A DNA stretch of 64,000 bases from Flavobacterium sp. YJ01. Lineage in GTDB: Bacteria > Bacteroidota > Bacteroidia > Flavobacteriales > Flavobacteriaceae. Location: positions 744,001 through 808,000 of the forward strand of contig NZ_CP119757.1 in assembly GCF_029320955.1 (NCBI RefSeq). Direction: 5' to 3'. The position numbers and the translations under genes were made by a program. Each line of letters starts with the position of its first letter. Positions within the stretch are counted from its first letter, which is position 1. This document shows, in pieces, positions 53,598 through 62,203 of the stretch. Below the pieces are notes generated by a model. That model did no database searches and was not told the origin of the DNA. It worked only from the letters and a program-made list of their open reading frames with translations.

Positions 53598-54188
53598 TTA
53601 TTTTTGAACTATAGGAGTTCTCAATGATTCTAAAACAGCAACAATATCAGTATAAAGTTCTGTATTTGAAGCAACGCCATTCGCATTGGCCGCAGCTCCA
53701 ACATATCCCTCAAATTTTGTATAATCTGCACTGCTGGCTTTTGTTCCCATACGAGGATTTTTTGCAGGATCATGAGCTGCAACCATGTTCAAACCAGAAT
53801 ATGTATTTACAGCATTTGTTCCTCCGGTATTAAACGAAAAGAAATCAGTAAGGTTATCTGATAATTTAGCAATATTGGTTGACTGGGTAGTTCCAGTTTC
53901 TGCTAATAAAGGGGCAAAATGTGCCTGCAGATTACCTGACGCGTTGGATTGGATATCAGCAACAATCAATCCTATAGCTGAATTTACCACTTTGCGGAAA
54001 CTTAAACGTCCCTGCTCGATCATCTGGCCGGAATTATCAGGATCAGAAACCATTTTAGTTCCGCCTAATCTCTCGTAGATAGAAGCCTTAACCGGTGCCG
54101 GGGTTTCGTCGTCATTACTGCTGCAGGAAATCATAGCTGTCGATGCAGCAATTAGTACACTAAGTGTAAGTTTTGAATAAACTTTCAT
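53598..54188 (-). CDS. Lipoprotein with truncated-haemoglobin-like domain
   Basis: 196 residues. The lipobox MISC has Cys22, followed by a Ser/Asp/Pro linker. From residue 37 the sequence SIYERLGGTKMV matches the start of truncated haemoglobins (YERLGG). LTDFFSFNTGGTNAVNTYSGLNMVAAHDP follows the E-F region; H139 is the likely proximal haem ligand. The domain carries extra insertions (LAETGTTQS, NPRMGTKASS) and is longer than usual. It would be a membrane-anchored globin outside the cytoplasm. It starts the four-gene minus-strand group by position but is transcribed last. Haem binding is inferred. Confidence 0.7.
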   Translation of the reverse strand: MKVYSKLTLSVLIAASTAMISCSSNDDETPAPVKASIYERLGGTKMVSDPDNSGQMIEQGRLSFRKVVNSAIGLIVADIQSNASGNLQAHFAPLLAETGTTQSTNIAKLSDNLTDFFSFNTGGTNAVNTYSGLNMVAAHDPAKNPRMGTKASSADYTKFEGYVGAAANANGVASNTELYTDIVAVLESLRTPIVQK

Positions 54189-54208
54189 AAATTTAAAGTA
54201 TTAAAGGG

Positions 54209-54643
54209 TTAATTAAAAAAACGATTTATCTTTTGAGACAGTCTATAGCTCAAAGTATTTTGATTCATTGGGCAGACTTCTTTGTCTGCTAAATTTGCCG
54301 GTAAAATATAACGCTGCGCATCGTAACGTCCTTTAGCCATCAGCTCGTTGAAAACTTTCTCAGAGTTTGTAATTTTATTATTGTGGAAGTACACCACAAC
54401 ATTTCTTTTAACGATTATAGAATCTGATGTCAGGCCTTTTATGCTTCTCAGGTCGGCACAAATTTTTCTAGCCTGCAGAGAATCGATGTCTGATTTAAAA
54501 TCGATTCTGCTTACCTGAAGATTTGGAGTGTCATAAACAGGCGGTTTGGCCGTTATAATGTGAAAAAGCAAAATCGCGGCAAACAGTACAAATATTCCGC
54601 TCAGAATTAAAAGTCCTTTTTTGATTATTTTATTAGTTTTCAT
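54209..54643 (-). CDS. Membrane-anchored protein with HMA-like fold
   Basis: 144 residues from the ATG at 54643. One N-terminal helix (LLILSGIFVLFAAILLFHII) anchors it. The rest reads as a beta-alpha-beta-beta-alpha-beta unit: VSRIDFKSDIDSLQARKICADLRSIKG, SDSIIVKRNVVVYFHNNK, then SEKVFNELMAKGRYDAQRY. This resembles heavy-metal-associated domains, but the metal CxxC is absent. An upstream ATG at 54676 would add 11 polar residues before the anchor. It lies 20 bases from the globin gene in one operon. Function unknown. Confidence 0.6.
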   Translation of the reverse strand: MKTNKIIKKGLLILSGIFVLFAAILLFHIITAKPPVYDTPNLQVSRIDFKSDIDSLQARKICADLRSIKGLTSDSIIVKRNVVVYFHNNKITNSEKVFNELMAKGRYDAQRYILPANLADKEVCPMNQNTLSYRLSQKINRFFN

Positions 54644-54771
54644 AATTTTTATGGTTTTAAAATTATCTACGTGCACTTCATCGCTGCGGTTTTAGAAATA
54701 ATAGAAAATCGATCAATTTAGAATCGTTTTAAATACAGAAATTACCTAATAATTTAATTATAAAGCAGATA

Positions 54772-55611
54772 CTAGAAAACCCTGGCAAGATTAAATCCAA
54801 AAAATATATCTCCTTTTGTCCAGTCGCCAGTGGTTCTTCCCAGATACCCAGCCTCATCAATTGCCTGTGAACTGGTAAAATGCATTTGGAAAACATGACC
54901 GCCGGTTTCTAAATCAAAACCTATAGATAGCGGATTTTTATAAAGTGAATTTGGCGCCCTGTTTAAATGCGCCGCATAATCCATATTTAAAGACCAGCGC
55001 TTAGCGAATTTATACCTCCCTCCAAATCCTATCGCATATTGGGAATTGCTTTGGTCTACGTCATCAACAAAGTTTTGATGAAAGAATGACGGCACAATTT
55101 CTAAAGACAGCTTTTCAGAAAACTTTCTGGAAATCAGCAGCTGCGCAACATAAGTCAACCTGTCTTTAAATTGAAGTTTAGGATACAGGCTTTCTTTTAA
55201 CGTATTGTTGATAGACAAACTATTAAAGCCGGCGATAGTAACAGGAAAACCGTCTTTTATTTGAGGAAACAGCATATACTTTGTCGCAAAATCATAAGCA
55301 AATTCACTCCTGGCGGCACTTAGGTTGAGTCCATTTGTTAGACCGTAAATAAATTTAATCTGCGTATTGGCATTATCGAGTCCGTAAAACCCTTCAAAGC
55401 CGTCTTTAATTGAGCCGAAACGGTGTGCAACAACAAAATACAGATCACCTTTTGCCGCCAATTTTGTAGACTCGAGATTAACAATTTTTAAGGCTTTGAA
55501 TGCAGAGGTCACTTTTTCTTTTACAGAAGGAGTTTCTACTCCAGACAATAAATCGGTTTGGGAAAAGGTTAACAGCGGGAATAAAAAAAATAATAGAATA
55601 AAGTTTTTCAT
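54772..55611 (-). CDS. DUF5777 outer-membrane beta-barrel protein
   Basis: 279 residues. The signal peptide MKNFILLFFLFPLLTFSQ is followed by alternating strands typical of a barrel: GDLYFVVAHRFGSIKDGFEGFYGLDNANTQIKF, then RLTYVAQLLISRKFSEKLSLEIVPSFFHQN. The aromatic end (KGDIFFGFNLARVF) is the outer-membrane targeting C-terminus. The HRFG and FYGLDN motifs agree with DUF5777. It is in the same minus-strand operon as the globin and HMA-like genes. The transported or bound compound is unknown. Confidence 0.85.
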   Translation of the reverse strand: MKNFILLFFLFPLLTFSQTDLLSGVETPSVKEKVTSAFKALKIVNLESTKLAAKGDLYFVVAHRFGSIKDGFEGFYGLDNANTQIKFIYGLTNGLNLSAARSEFAYDFATKYMLFPQIKDGFPVTIAGFNSLSINNTLKESLYPKLQFKDRLTYVAQLLISRKFSEKLSLEIVPSFFHQNFVDDVDQSNSQYAIGFGGRYKFAKRWSLNMDYAAHLNRAPNSLYKNPLSIGFDLETGGHVFQMHFTSSQAIDEAGYLGRTTGDWTKGDIFFGFNLARVF

Positions 55612-55638
55612 GAGGTTAGTTTTAAATTGTTATTTGTA

Positions 55639-56028
55639 TTAGTGTACAACTGAAGATTGGTCTATTTTAAATTCCTGGAGCAATTCGTCATATCCTAAAA
55701 AACGCCCTTTAATCTTGATATTTTTCCCAGATATAATATTTTGCGGCAAAGGTTTTTTGAATGTGACAAATATTTTTTCGCTCATAACAATCCCATTACT
55801 GGCTTTATCAATACTTGTTACCCGTGCAGATAATTCAATTGTTTTGTCCTGATATTTGATGTAAGCCAGACTATCGGTTGAAGTAAACTCTCTTTCTAGT
55901 TCGTTAACGGTTACAACATAATCGGCAGTTTCTGATTCTATATTTCTATGCCCTTTGTAGATGTAGAGGCACGCCGAAATTCCGATTATTATAAAAATGG
56001 AAATTGTAATTAGTATTTTTTTTCTCAT
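55639..56028 (-). CDS. Membrane-anchored OB-fold protein (tRNA_anti-like)
   Basis: 129 residues. A single N-terminal helix (ILITISIFIIIGISACLYIY) anchors it. The rest is one OB-fold: YIKYQDKTIELSARVTSIDKASNGIVMSEKIFVTFKKP, then GKNIKIKGRFLGYDELLQEFKIDQSSVV. This resembles the tRNA_anti-like group found in envelope proteins of Bacteroidota. It begins the minus-strand operon with the DUF5777 barrel 27 bases downstream. The divergent cytochrome gene starts 171 bases away. Function unknown. Confidence 0.7.
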   Translation of the reverse strand: MRKKILITISIFIIIGISACLYIYKGHRNIESETADYVVTVNELEREFTSTDSLAYIKYQDKTIELSARVTSIDKASNGIVMSEKIFVTFKKPLPQNIISGKNIKIKGRFLGYDELLQEFKIDQSSVVH

Positions 56029-56199
56029 AACTGGTTTTTAGTATTTCAAATTATCTACGTTAAAAAATACCTATTGGATTTAAAACATTAAATATGCCTC
56101 TTGCCAAATCTGTATTATTCTTTTCAACGTATATGATTTTGAAATGCCTGATGATTCTTAAAAAAATCATGCATTTATTTATAACTAAAAACCAGTCTT

Positions 56200-56568
56200 A
56201 TGAATTTAAAAACCCTTTTCGCCATCTCATCATTAGCATCAATTTTTGTAAGTTGTGCCAACGATGATCCAAGTACTTTAATTGACTCTACACCAATTAA
56301 TGGTTTGGCGGCATACAACCAAAATGTAAAATCTATTATTGATAATAACTGTGTTGTATGCCATGCAGCAGTTCCTAAAAATGGCGCGCCAATGTCTTTA
56401 GTTACTTATGAACAGGTGAAAAATGCAGTTTTAAACCGAGGATTGCTTACACGAATTTCTTTAGAAAATGGAGATAGTTCCTTAATGCCGCAAGGTGGAC
56501 CAAGATTGCCTCAAGCTACTATCGACATTATAAATAAATGGAATCAAGATGGATTATTAGAACAATAA
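56200..56568 (+). CDS. c-type cytochrome lipoprotein
   Basis: 122 residues. The lipobox FVSC has Cys19. One haem attachment motif, C51-V-V-C54-H55, and the likely axial ligand M96 (SSLMPQGG) are present. It is a single-haem electron carrier attached to the membrane on the periplasmic side. It resembles the small cytochromes that accompany YceI proteins in Bacteroidota. The YceI gene starts 14 bases later, so these are co-transcribed. The partner oxidase or reductase is not in the window. Confidence 0.88.
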   Translation: MNLKTLFAISSLASIFVSCANDDPSTLIDSTPINGLAAYNQNVKSIIDNNCVVCHAAVPKNGAPMSLVTYEQVKNAVLNRGLLTRISLENGDSSLMPQGGPRLPQATIDIINKWNQDGLLEQ

Positions 56569-56582
56569 TCCACAACAAGAAT

Positions 56583-57122
56583 ATGAATAAAATCATAACA
56601 ATGCCAATGCTATTGGCTTCTTTTATTGTTTTTTCACAGGAAAAAATAATAACCAAATCAGCAGCAATAACCCTTGAAGCTTCCGTTCCTTCTTTTCAGC
56701 CTGTTGTTGGAACTAACAGCAGCGTAACTTTTGTTTTAAATCCCGTAACAGGAGAAGTGGCAAGTCTTGCATTAATGAAAGGATTCCAGTTTGAAATGGC
56801 CTTAATGGAAGAACATTTTAATGAAAATTACATGGAAACCGATAAGTATCCAAAAGCAGTTTTCAGGGGACAAATTGAAGGTTTCGACATTAGAAGTCTA
56901 ACAGAAGATTATAAAGATTATACCATAAAAGGAAAATTAGAAGTGCATGGAAAATCCAAGGATATAAATGCGGATGCAAAAATTACAAGATCAGGTTCCA
57001 GAGTCACCTTTATATCTGATTTTGAAGTGAATGCAAGTGATTTCAATATTCCAATTCCAGCGCTTATTAAATATAAACTGGATAATAAAGTCAAAATTCA
57101 AATTATTGCAGTTTTAAAATAA
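56583..57122 (+). CDS. YceI-family periplasmic lipid-binding protein (first copy)
   Basis: 179 residues from the ATG at 56583 (signal peptide MNKIITMPMLLASFIVFSQ). The YceI lipocalin-like fold shows ITLEASVPSFQPVVGTNSSVTFVLNP, then MEEHFNENYMETDKYPKAVFRGQI, and DYTIKGKLEVHGKSKDINADAKI. YceI proteins bind polyisoprenoids such as quinone chains. An upstream ATG at 56538 lies in the cytochrome gene and is rejected. It is very similar to the next gene, a tandem duplication. Confidence 0.9.
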   Translation: MNKIITMPMLLASFIVFSQEKIITKSAAITLEASVPSFQPVVGTNSSVTFVLNPVTGEVASLALMKGFQFEMALMEEHFNENYMETDKYPKAVFRGQIEGFDIRSLTEDYKDYTIKGKLEVHGKSKDINADAKITRSGSRVTFISDFEVNASDFNIPIPALIKYKLDNKVKIQIIAVLK

Positions 57123-57165
57123 GGGCTGCACAAAACAGAATGATAAAAAAAATAAAGGCGAAATA

Positions 57166-57717
57166 ATGAAAAAAACGATACTTATTACAATGCTGTGTGT
57201 CTGCGCTATCGGTGTATCACAAGAAAAAATGGTCAGTAAATCGGCAAAAGTTACTTTTGAAGCTTCCGTTCCTTCTTTTGAAGAAGTTAAAGCAGTAAAT
57301 AAGAATGTTACTTTTGTTTTGAATCCAGCAACAGGAGAGATTGCAAGTTTAGCCCTTATGAAAGGTTTCCAGTTTAAGGTAGCTTTAATGGAAGAACACT
57401 TTAATGAAAATTACATCGAAAGCGACCAATATCCGAAAGCCGTATTTAAAGGAAAGATAGAAGGATTTGATCTTCAAAGCCTAAGCGCAAGTGCTAAGGA
57501 TTTTATCATTAAAGGCAAATTAGAACTTCACGGTAAATCCAGGGATATAAATACTACTGCAAAGATAAGCAGACCACTATCAGGGGTCAGTATTTCATGT
57601 AATTTCAGCGTAAATGCCAGTGATTTTAATATTGAAATCCCAAATTTGGTTAAAAACAAGCTTTCCAATAAAATAAATATCCAGATTGCCGCATTCTTAG
57701 AAACCAATAGACAATAA
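57166..57717 (+). CDS. YceI-family periplasmic lipid-binding protein (second copy)
   Basis: 183 residues. Signal peptide MKKTILITMLCVCAIGVSQ, then the same fold as its neighbour: VTFEASVPSFEEVKAVNKNVTFVLNP, MEEHFNENYIESDQYPKAVFKGKIEGF and IIKGKLELHGKSRDINTT. More than half of the residues agree with the first copy, including the ALMKGFQF motif. It lies 43 bases after the first copy and 47 before the AraC gene. Two copies suggest paired roles or dosage. Confidence 0.9.
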   Translation: MKKTILITMLCVCAIGVSQEKMVSKSAKVTFEASVPSFEEVKAVNKNVTFVLNPATGEIASLALMKGFQFKVALMEEHFNENYIESDQYPKAVFKGKIEGFDLQSLSASAKDFIIKGKLELHGKSRDINTTAKISRPLSGVSISCNFSVNASDFNIEIPNLVKNKLSNKINIQIAAFLETNRQ

Positions 57718-57764
57718 CCGGCTGTAAACTATCTCGAAAAGTCAATAATTTTTTATATATAAAA

Positions 57765-58655
57765 ATGGAGGAAGAAATAAAAATTGAGGACGGTCTTACC
57801 CTTATCCGGTTTCAGAACGACAGTTCAGAATCTTTTTTGGCACAGCACGAAATAGGTGCCGGCCTGATACAGTTTCATTTCGGACTAAAAGGCAATGCAT
57901 TTTTTTTTTCCAGTCAGGATAATTGCACTTTAGAATTGAAAGAGGAAAAATCACTGATTTTGTGCAATCTGCAGTATCAGTCATTGCTTAAGTTAGAACT
58001 TTCTCCAAATTCATGGGTTATTTCTGTTATTGTTTCGATTAATAAATTTCACTCGTTATTTTCCGTTCAGGCAGATTATATTTCTATTTTAAGCCCCGAT
58101 AAGAAGAAAAAAAAGTATTATACCGAAGCGAACATCAGTCCTGCTATGGCTGTTGTTTTGAGCCAGCTGTTTCATTACAGCCTTCATCCTTCCCTAAAGA
58201 ACCTTTATTATAAAGGAAAAGGATATGAATTATTGAGTCTGTATTTCAGTAAAATGGAAGATCCAAACGCAGTGCAATGTCCATTTTTGATTGATGATGA
58301 TAACGTACTGAAAATCAAAAAAGCCAGAGAAATACTTATCGCCAATATGGCCGAACCGCCAGGACTGCAGCAGCTGGCAGATGAAATTGGACTGAATATG
58401 AAAAAATTAAAAATAGGTTTCAAACAAATTTACGGCGATACTGTTTATGGTTTTCTGTTTGACTACAAAATGGATTTTGCACTAAAACTATTGGACAGCG
58501 GTTCTTACAATGTAAATGAAGTCGGCTTGAAAATAGGATACAGCACCGGAAGCCATTTTATTGCGGGATTTAAAAAGAAATTTTCCACAACCCCAAAAAG
58601 ATATCTGATGTCCATTAATACCAATCATAAAAACAGTATCGCTTTTATAGATTAG
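57765..58655 (+). CDS. AraC-family transcriptional regulator
   Basis: 296 residues. The N-terminal 180 residues are a beta-rich sensing domain (FLAQHEIGAGLIQFHFGLKGNAFF). The C-terminal AraC DNA-binding domain has two helix-turn-helix units: LQQLADEIGLNMKKLKIGFKQIYG and VNEVGLKIGYSTGSHFIAGFKKKFSTTPKRYL. Genes of this kind lie beside hemA/hemH in many Bacteroidota and may control haem synthesis. hemH starts 92 bases later. The ligand is unknown. Confidence 0.9.
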   Translation: MEEEIKIEDGLTLIRFQNDSSESFLAQHEIGAGLIQFHFGLKGNAFFFSSQDNCTLELKEEKSLILCNLQYQSLLKLELSPNSWVISVIVSINKFHSLFSVQADYISILSPDKKKKKYYTEANISPAMAVVLSQLFHYSLHPSLKNLYYKGKGYELLSLYFSKMEDPNAVQCPFLIDDDNVLKIKKAREILIANMAEPPGLQQLADEIGLNMKKLKIGFKQIYGDTVYGFLFDYKMDFALKLLDSGSYNVNEVGLKIGYSTGSHFIAGFKKKFSTTPKRYLMSINTNHKNSIAFID

Positions 58656-58747
58656 GGCATAAATAAAAATATATTTGATTAATATTAAGAAGCGGCAAGC
58701 ACTGAGTTTGAGTAAAAATTAGAACAAATCTTAAAACAAAAAAGATA

Positions 58748-59761
58748 ATGAAAGGAGTATTATTAGTAAATTTAGGATCTCCCGAAAGTTCCGCGCCAAA
58801 AGATGTCAAACCGTATTTAGATGAATTTCTAATGGATAAATATGTGATCGATGTTCCGTATTTATTAAGAGCTTTACTAGTTCGCGGCATTATTTTAAGA
58901 AAAAGACCAGAAGAATCTGCGCACGCTTACGCAAAAATCTGGTGGGAAGAAGGTTCTCCATTGGTTGTTCTTTCAGAAAGAATGCAGAAAAAACTACAGC
59001 CTTTAGTAAATGTTCCCGTTTCCTTAGCAATGCGTTACGGAAGCATGACCATAGAAAAAGGGCTTCAGGAATTGAGCGATAAAGGAGTTAAAGATGTAAT
59101 GCTTTTCCCACTGTATCCACAATATGCGATGGCTTCGACTTTGACTATTTTGGTAAAGGCTGAAGAAATTCGCAAGAAGAAATTCCCGCACATGACATTT
59201 ACTGATGTTCCGGCATTTTATAATAAACCAGATTACATCAAGAATTTGGCCGATTCAATTCAGAAACATGTAGTTGGTTTTGAATATGATCATTTGTTGT
59301 TCTCGTATCACGGAATTCCAGAACGTCATATCCGCAAAACCGACGTAACAAAATCGCATTGTAAAATTGACGGATCCTGCTGCACCACGCCATCTCCGGC
59401 GCACGAATTCTGCTATCGCCACCAATGTTATGAAACTACAAGACAAGTCGTTAAATTATTAGGTCTTTCCGAAGATCAATACAGTCTGACATTTCAATCG
59501 CGTTTAGCAGGAGATAAATGGTTAGAACCTTATACAGATGTTGAAATTGATAACATGTCGGCAAAAGGAATCAAGAAATTGGCAGTTGTTACTCCGGCTT
59601 TTGTTTCAGACTGTTTAGAAACACTCGAAGAAATCGCTATGCGTGCCAAAGAAGATTTTGAAGCAAAAGGAGGAGAAGAGTTTTTGGCAATTCCATGTTT
59701 GAATGACGACGACAAATGGTGCCGGACAGTGAGTAAATGGATTAGGGACTGGTCAGAATAA
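58748..59761 (+). CDS. hemH: Ferrochelatase with internal cysteine cluster
   Basis: 337 residues. It inserts iron into protoporphyrin IX. The N-terminus is GVLLVNLGSPESSAPKDVKPYLDEF; the catalytic His is H188 (FSYHGIPERH), and the acidic pair lies in VSDCLETLEEI. An insert at about 200-230 carries five cysteines (C205, C211, C212, C222, C227). Microbial ferrochelatases with internal [2Fe-2S] clusters are known, so a cluster is plausible. It follows the AraC regulator and ends 19 bases from a convergent gene. Confidence 0.96.
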   Translation: MKGVLLVNLGSPESSAPKDVKPYLDEFLMDKYVIDVPYLLRALLVRGIILRKRPEESAHAYAKIWWEEGSPLVVLSERMQKKLQPLVNVPVSLAMRYGSMTIEKGLQELSDKGVKDVMLFPLYPQYAMASTLTILVKAEEIRKKKFPHMTFTDVPAFYNKPDYIKNLADSIQKHVVGFEYDHLLFSYHGIPERHIRKTDVTKSHCKIDGSCCTTPSPAHEFCYRHQCYETTRQVVKLLGLSEDQYSLTFQSRLAGDKWLEPYTDVEIDNMSAKGIKKLAVVTPAFVSDCLETLEEIAMRAKEDFEAKGGEEFLAIPCLNDDDKWCRTVSKWIRDWSE

Positions 59762-59779
59762 TCCTGAACGGGCACTTCT

Positions 59780-60445
59780 CTATCGATCCATTAAATTAAT
59801 CGGATGAGATTTGAAATATTTCTGATATGCTCTATATAACTGATTAATTCCTAAACCTGTAAAAAATAAAGAGATCATATTACAAAATACAGACTTATAA
59901 AACGGATTTATGTTCTGAAAAACGGCATGCAAAACAACGATGAAGATCAGCATTGCCAGAAAAACTCCAATCATAGTTCCGGCTAAATAATAGTGCTTCC
60001 ATTTTTTTTTAGGATCAATATACCCCTTTTTTAGCAGATACAAATTCCAAGCTGTCCAGAAAGGCAGCTGCAAAAAATTAAAAGCATTTAAAACTATTCC
60101 CATTACAAAAGGGGAATAGCTTTTGAATCGCATAAGAAATTCATAAGATGATGTCTGCTGGCCGCTCCCCTTATAAAAGACATAGGCTATTGCAAACATT
60201 AATACTGCTGAAAATATATCTATTATTATTAAAAGTTTGCTGATCCTTGCCAGGCCATCAGCAAAATAAAGGGTAAAATAAACAACAAAAGATTCCACAA
60301 AAATTATCCCCAATAAAAAAAGCATTAAATTATACAGCCCTGTATCTGAATAAATTTCCAATCCGGCAAAACTTAAATACCCGGGCAGGACAGAACCTAA
60401 AAAGCCTACCACAAATCCAGAGGCAAAATTCATGAACAGTTTCAT
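59780..60445 (-). CDS. LysE-like multi-helix membrane protein
   Basis: 221 residues with six helices. The start (FASGFVVGFLGSVLPGYLSFAGLEI) has the Gly/Pro pattern of LysE/RhtB exporters, followed by a gap where the family has a glycine-rich segment. It ends in a basic tail (KYFKSHPINLMDR). It probably moves a small polar molecule. It is the last gene of a seven-gene minus-strand operon, one base after the ATP-grasp gene stop. Confidence 0.7.
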   Translation of the reverse strand: MKLFMNFASGFVVGFLGSVLPGYLSFAGLEIYSDTGLYNLMLFLLGIIFVESFVVYFTLYFADGLARISKLLIIIDIFSAVLMFAIAYVFYKGSGQQTSSYEFLMRFKSYSPFVMGIVLNAFNFLQLPFWTAWNLYLLKKGYIDPKKKWKHYYLAGTMIGVFLAMLIFIVVLHAVFQNINPFYKSVFCNMISLFFTGLGINQLYRAYQKYFKSHPINLMDR

Positions 60446-60446
60446 C

Positions 60447-61481
60447 TTAAAAATTTATAATTTTACTGTTGTGTCTTACATGCAGCCTATATTCTTTGAT
60501 GCCTGTTTTATAATCCAGATAGGGTACTCCCCTTCTATGGTTTTGCGTACTTATTTCATACATATAGGTAATATGTCTGGCGAGTTCATTCCATGCGAAC
60601 CATAGGGAATGTTTGGGATCATAAATATGAGTAGGTTCGCTTGCCGCACCGTTTAGTTCGACTATCTGAAAATTTTTTCCCTGCTCCAATTCTTCGAAAG
60701 TATTATACATGATATCAAAACGTCCGAAATAGAATTCCGGAATCTGAACAGCAATCCTGTTAATTGTCTCGGTTAATTCCGGCGTTATCCACTCGCTGCC
60801 GTCAAGAAATTTTGCTCCGCGCGCATGATTGCCGAACGGAACCAAATTCAATGTTTCATCCTGCGGTAAAATCTGCTGCAGCTGTTTTCCATATTCTTTT
60901 TTTAAAGCATCCATTTGCAGTTCAAATCTTGGATTCTCTTTAATTAAATCTTCAATGGTAGACTTACCGTCTCCCGTCACAGTCAAAAATTCTTTAGAAA
61001 CAATTCCTGTGATTTTTCCGTTTTTCTGAAACGGACGGCGAACATAAAAAATGCCTACTTCTTTTTCAAACGAAATGAGATCCTGCAGTAAAAAATCAAA
61101 ATTTGCTTTACCCGCATAAGCAGCCAGCTCAGAAATTGATTTGATTTTTTTTACACCAGAGCCCCGCAGTCCAATGTCGGGTTTTGCGATTAACGGAAAA
61201 TTAATTTCATTTTCCTGCACTAGATTTAGGATCTCTTTGAAATCAGAATTCTCGCGAATTATAATGGTTTTCGGATAGTGTTTTATAGGCAGCAGATCGT
61301 AAATCTGTTTTTTGCTTTCCATCATAAACCCGCCATTTTTAATCTTGGGATTAGAAGCATTAAAGAAAAAAAGAGATCTGGCTTTTACAGCATAATAGGC
61401 CCAAAGAAAATAAATAGGAAAATATAAAACCTGAAACGGCCAGTATTCCCAATTGGTGACTTTATGAAAAAATAACTTCAT
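60447..61481 (-). CDS. ATP-grasp ligase
   Basis: 344 residues. The ATP-grasp fold is visible in FPLIAKPDIGLRGSGVKKI (nucleotide loop), FEKEVGIFYVRRP, and the metal site FGRFDIMYNT with FQIVELNGAASEPTHIYDP. These enzymes activate a carboxylate with ATP and join it to an amine or thiol. The N-terminal region (residues 12-38) is hydrophobic, with two short helices, so it may be membrane-associated. Substrate unknown. The operon position between the LysE-like and NRDE genes suggests a small amide product. Confidence 0.85.
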   Translation of the reverse strand: MKLFFHKVTNWEYWPFQVLYFPIYFLWAYYAVKARSLFFFNASNPKIKNGGFMMESKKQIYDLLPIKHYPKTIIIRENSDFKEILNLVQENEINFPLIAKPDIGLRGSGVKKIKSISELAAYAGKANFDFLLQDLISFEKEVGIFYVRRPFQKNGKITGIVSKEFLTVTGDGKSTIEDLIKENPRFELQMDALKKEYGKQLQQILPQDETLNLVPFGNHARGAKFLDGSEWITPELTETINRIAVQIPEFYFGRFDIMYNTFEELEQGKNFQIVELNGAASEPTHIYDPKHSLWFAWNELARHITYMYEISTQNHRRGVPYLDYKTGIKEYRLHVRHNSKIINF

Positions 61482-61492
61482 TGTTTTCGATT

Positions 61493-62203
61493 TTAAATTT
61501 GAATGAAAGAGGCCGAAAAATCTTTGGTTTTAACTAAATCATAATATTTCATAATTCCTTTATTCTGCTCTGTTACCGCTTGAGTTACACTTAAGGTTTT
61601 CATTATATTTTCTCTGTTGATGATTAAACCGTTTTGCGCATCATCACTATGAGTGTTTTTATGAAAATCGAGCATATCCGGAGCCGAGATTTCATTTTTG
61701 TCTTTGATGAATTCAAAAAACCAATCAGATCGTTTTTTTCTAACTTCTTCAGGATATAAAGTAACCGACGACCAAATGTAACTCTGCGTTTCATCCAGCT
61801 TTGATGTTCTTTTAGCGGCACCATCCCAGATCAGTTCGTATAAACTTTTCTGCTGATACAAAACCAGCGTAAAAGGTTCTATATTTTCGAGATTAATCTG
61901 ATTCCAAAAGTCTTTGGGCGAATCATTTTCGATAATTTCCAGCACAATTAATCCGCGGCTTTTTCGAAACGGAAGAATTGGTGTGTGTTTTGTAATTCCG
62001 CCATTTAACAAAACTGCGACCGTTCCGTTTTCATCAATGGCAAACCAGGTTCCTCCGGCTTTTGAATCTTTCGGATACATAATATTTTTTCCTTTGTGAC
62101 TGTAATTTCGTGGCTCAACTGCCCCGGGCCGAACTACTTTTTCATCCCGGTTTGAGGTAATAATGGCAGCCCCTTTATTGTTTACAAAACTTACTGTGCA
62201 CAT
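61493..62203 (-). CDS. NRDE-family (TANGO2-like) protein
   Basis: 236 residues. It starts MCTVSFVN and carries TSNRDEKVVRPGAVEPRNY, the NRDE signature. The second residue, Cys2, would be the N-terminal nucleophile of an Ntn-hydrolase fold. Human and worm homologues (TANGO2/HRG-9) have been proposed to move haem; that is debated. It starts 13 bases inside the next upstream gene. The haem gene hemH lies 1.7 kb away. Its function in bacteria is unknown. Confidence 0.88.
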   Translation of the reverse strand: MCTVSFVNNKGAAIITSNRDEKVVRPGAVEPRNYSHKGKNIMYPKDSKAGGTWFAIDENGTVAVLLNGGITKHTPILPFRKSRGLIVLEIIENDSPKDFWNQINLENIEPFTLVLYQQKSLYELIWDGAAKRTSKLDETQSYIWSSVTLYPEEVRKKRSDWFFEFIKDKNEISAPDMLDFHKNTHSDDAQNGLIINRENIMKTLSVTQAVTEQNKGIMKYYDLVKTKDFSASFIQI

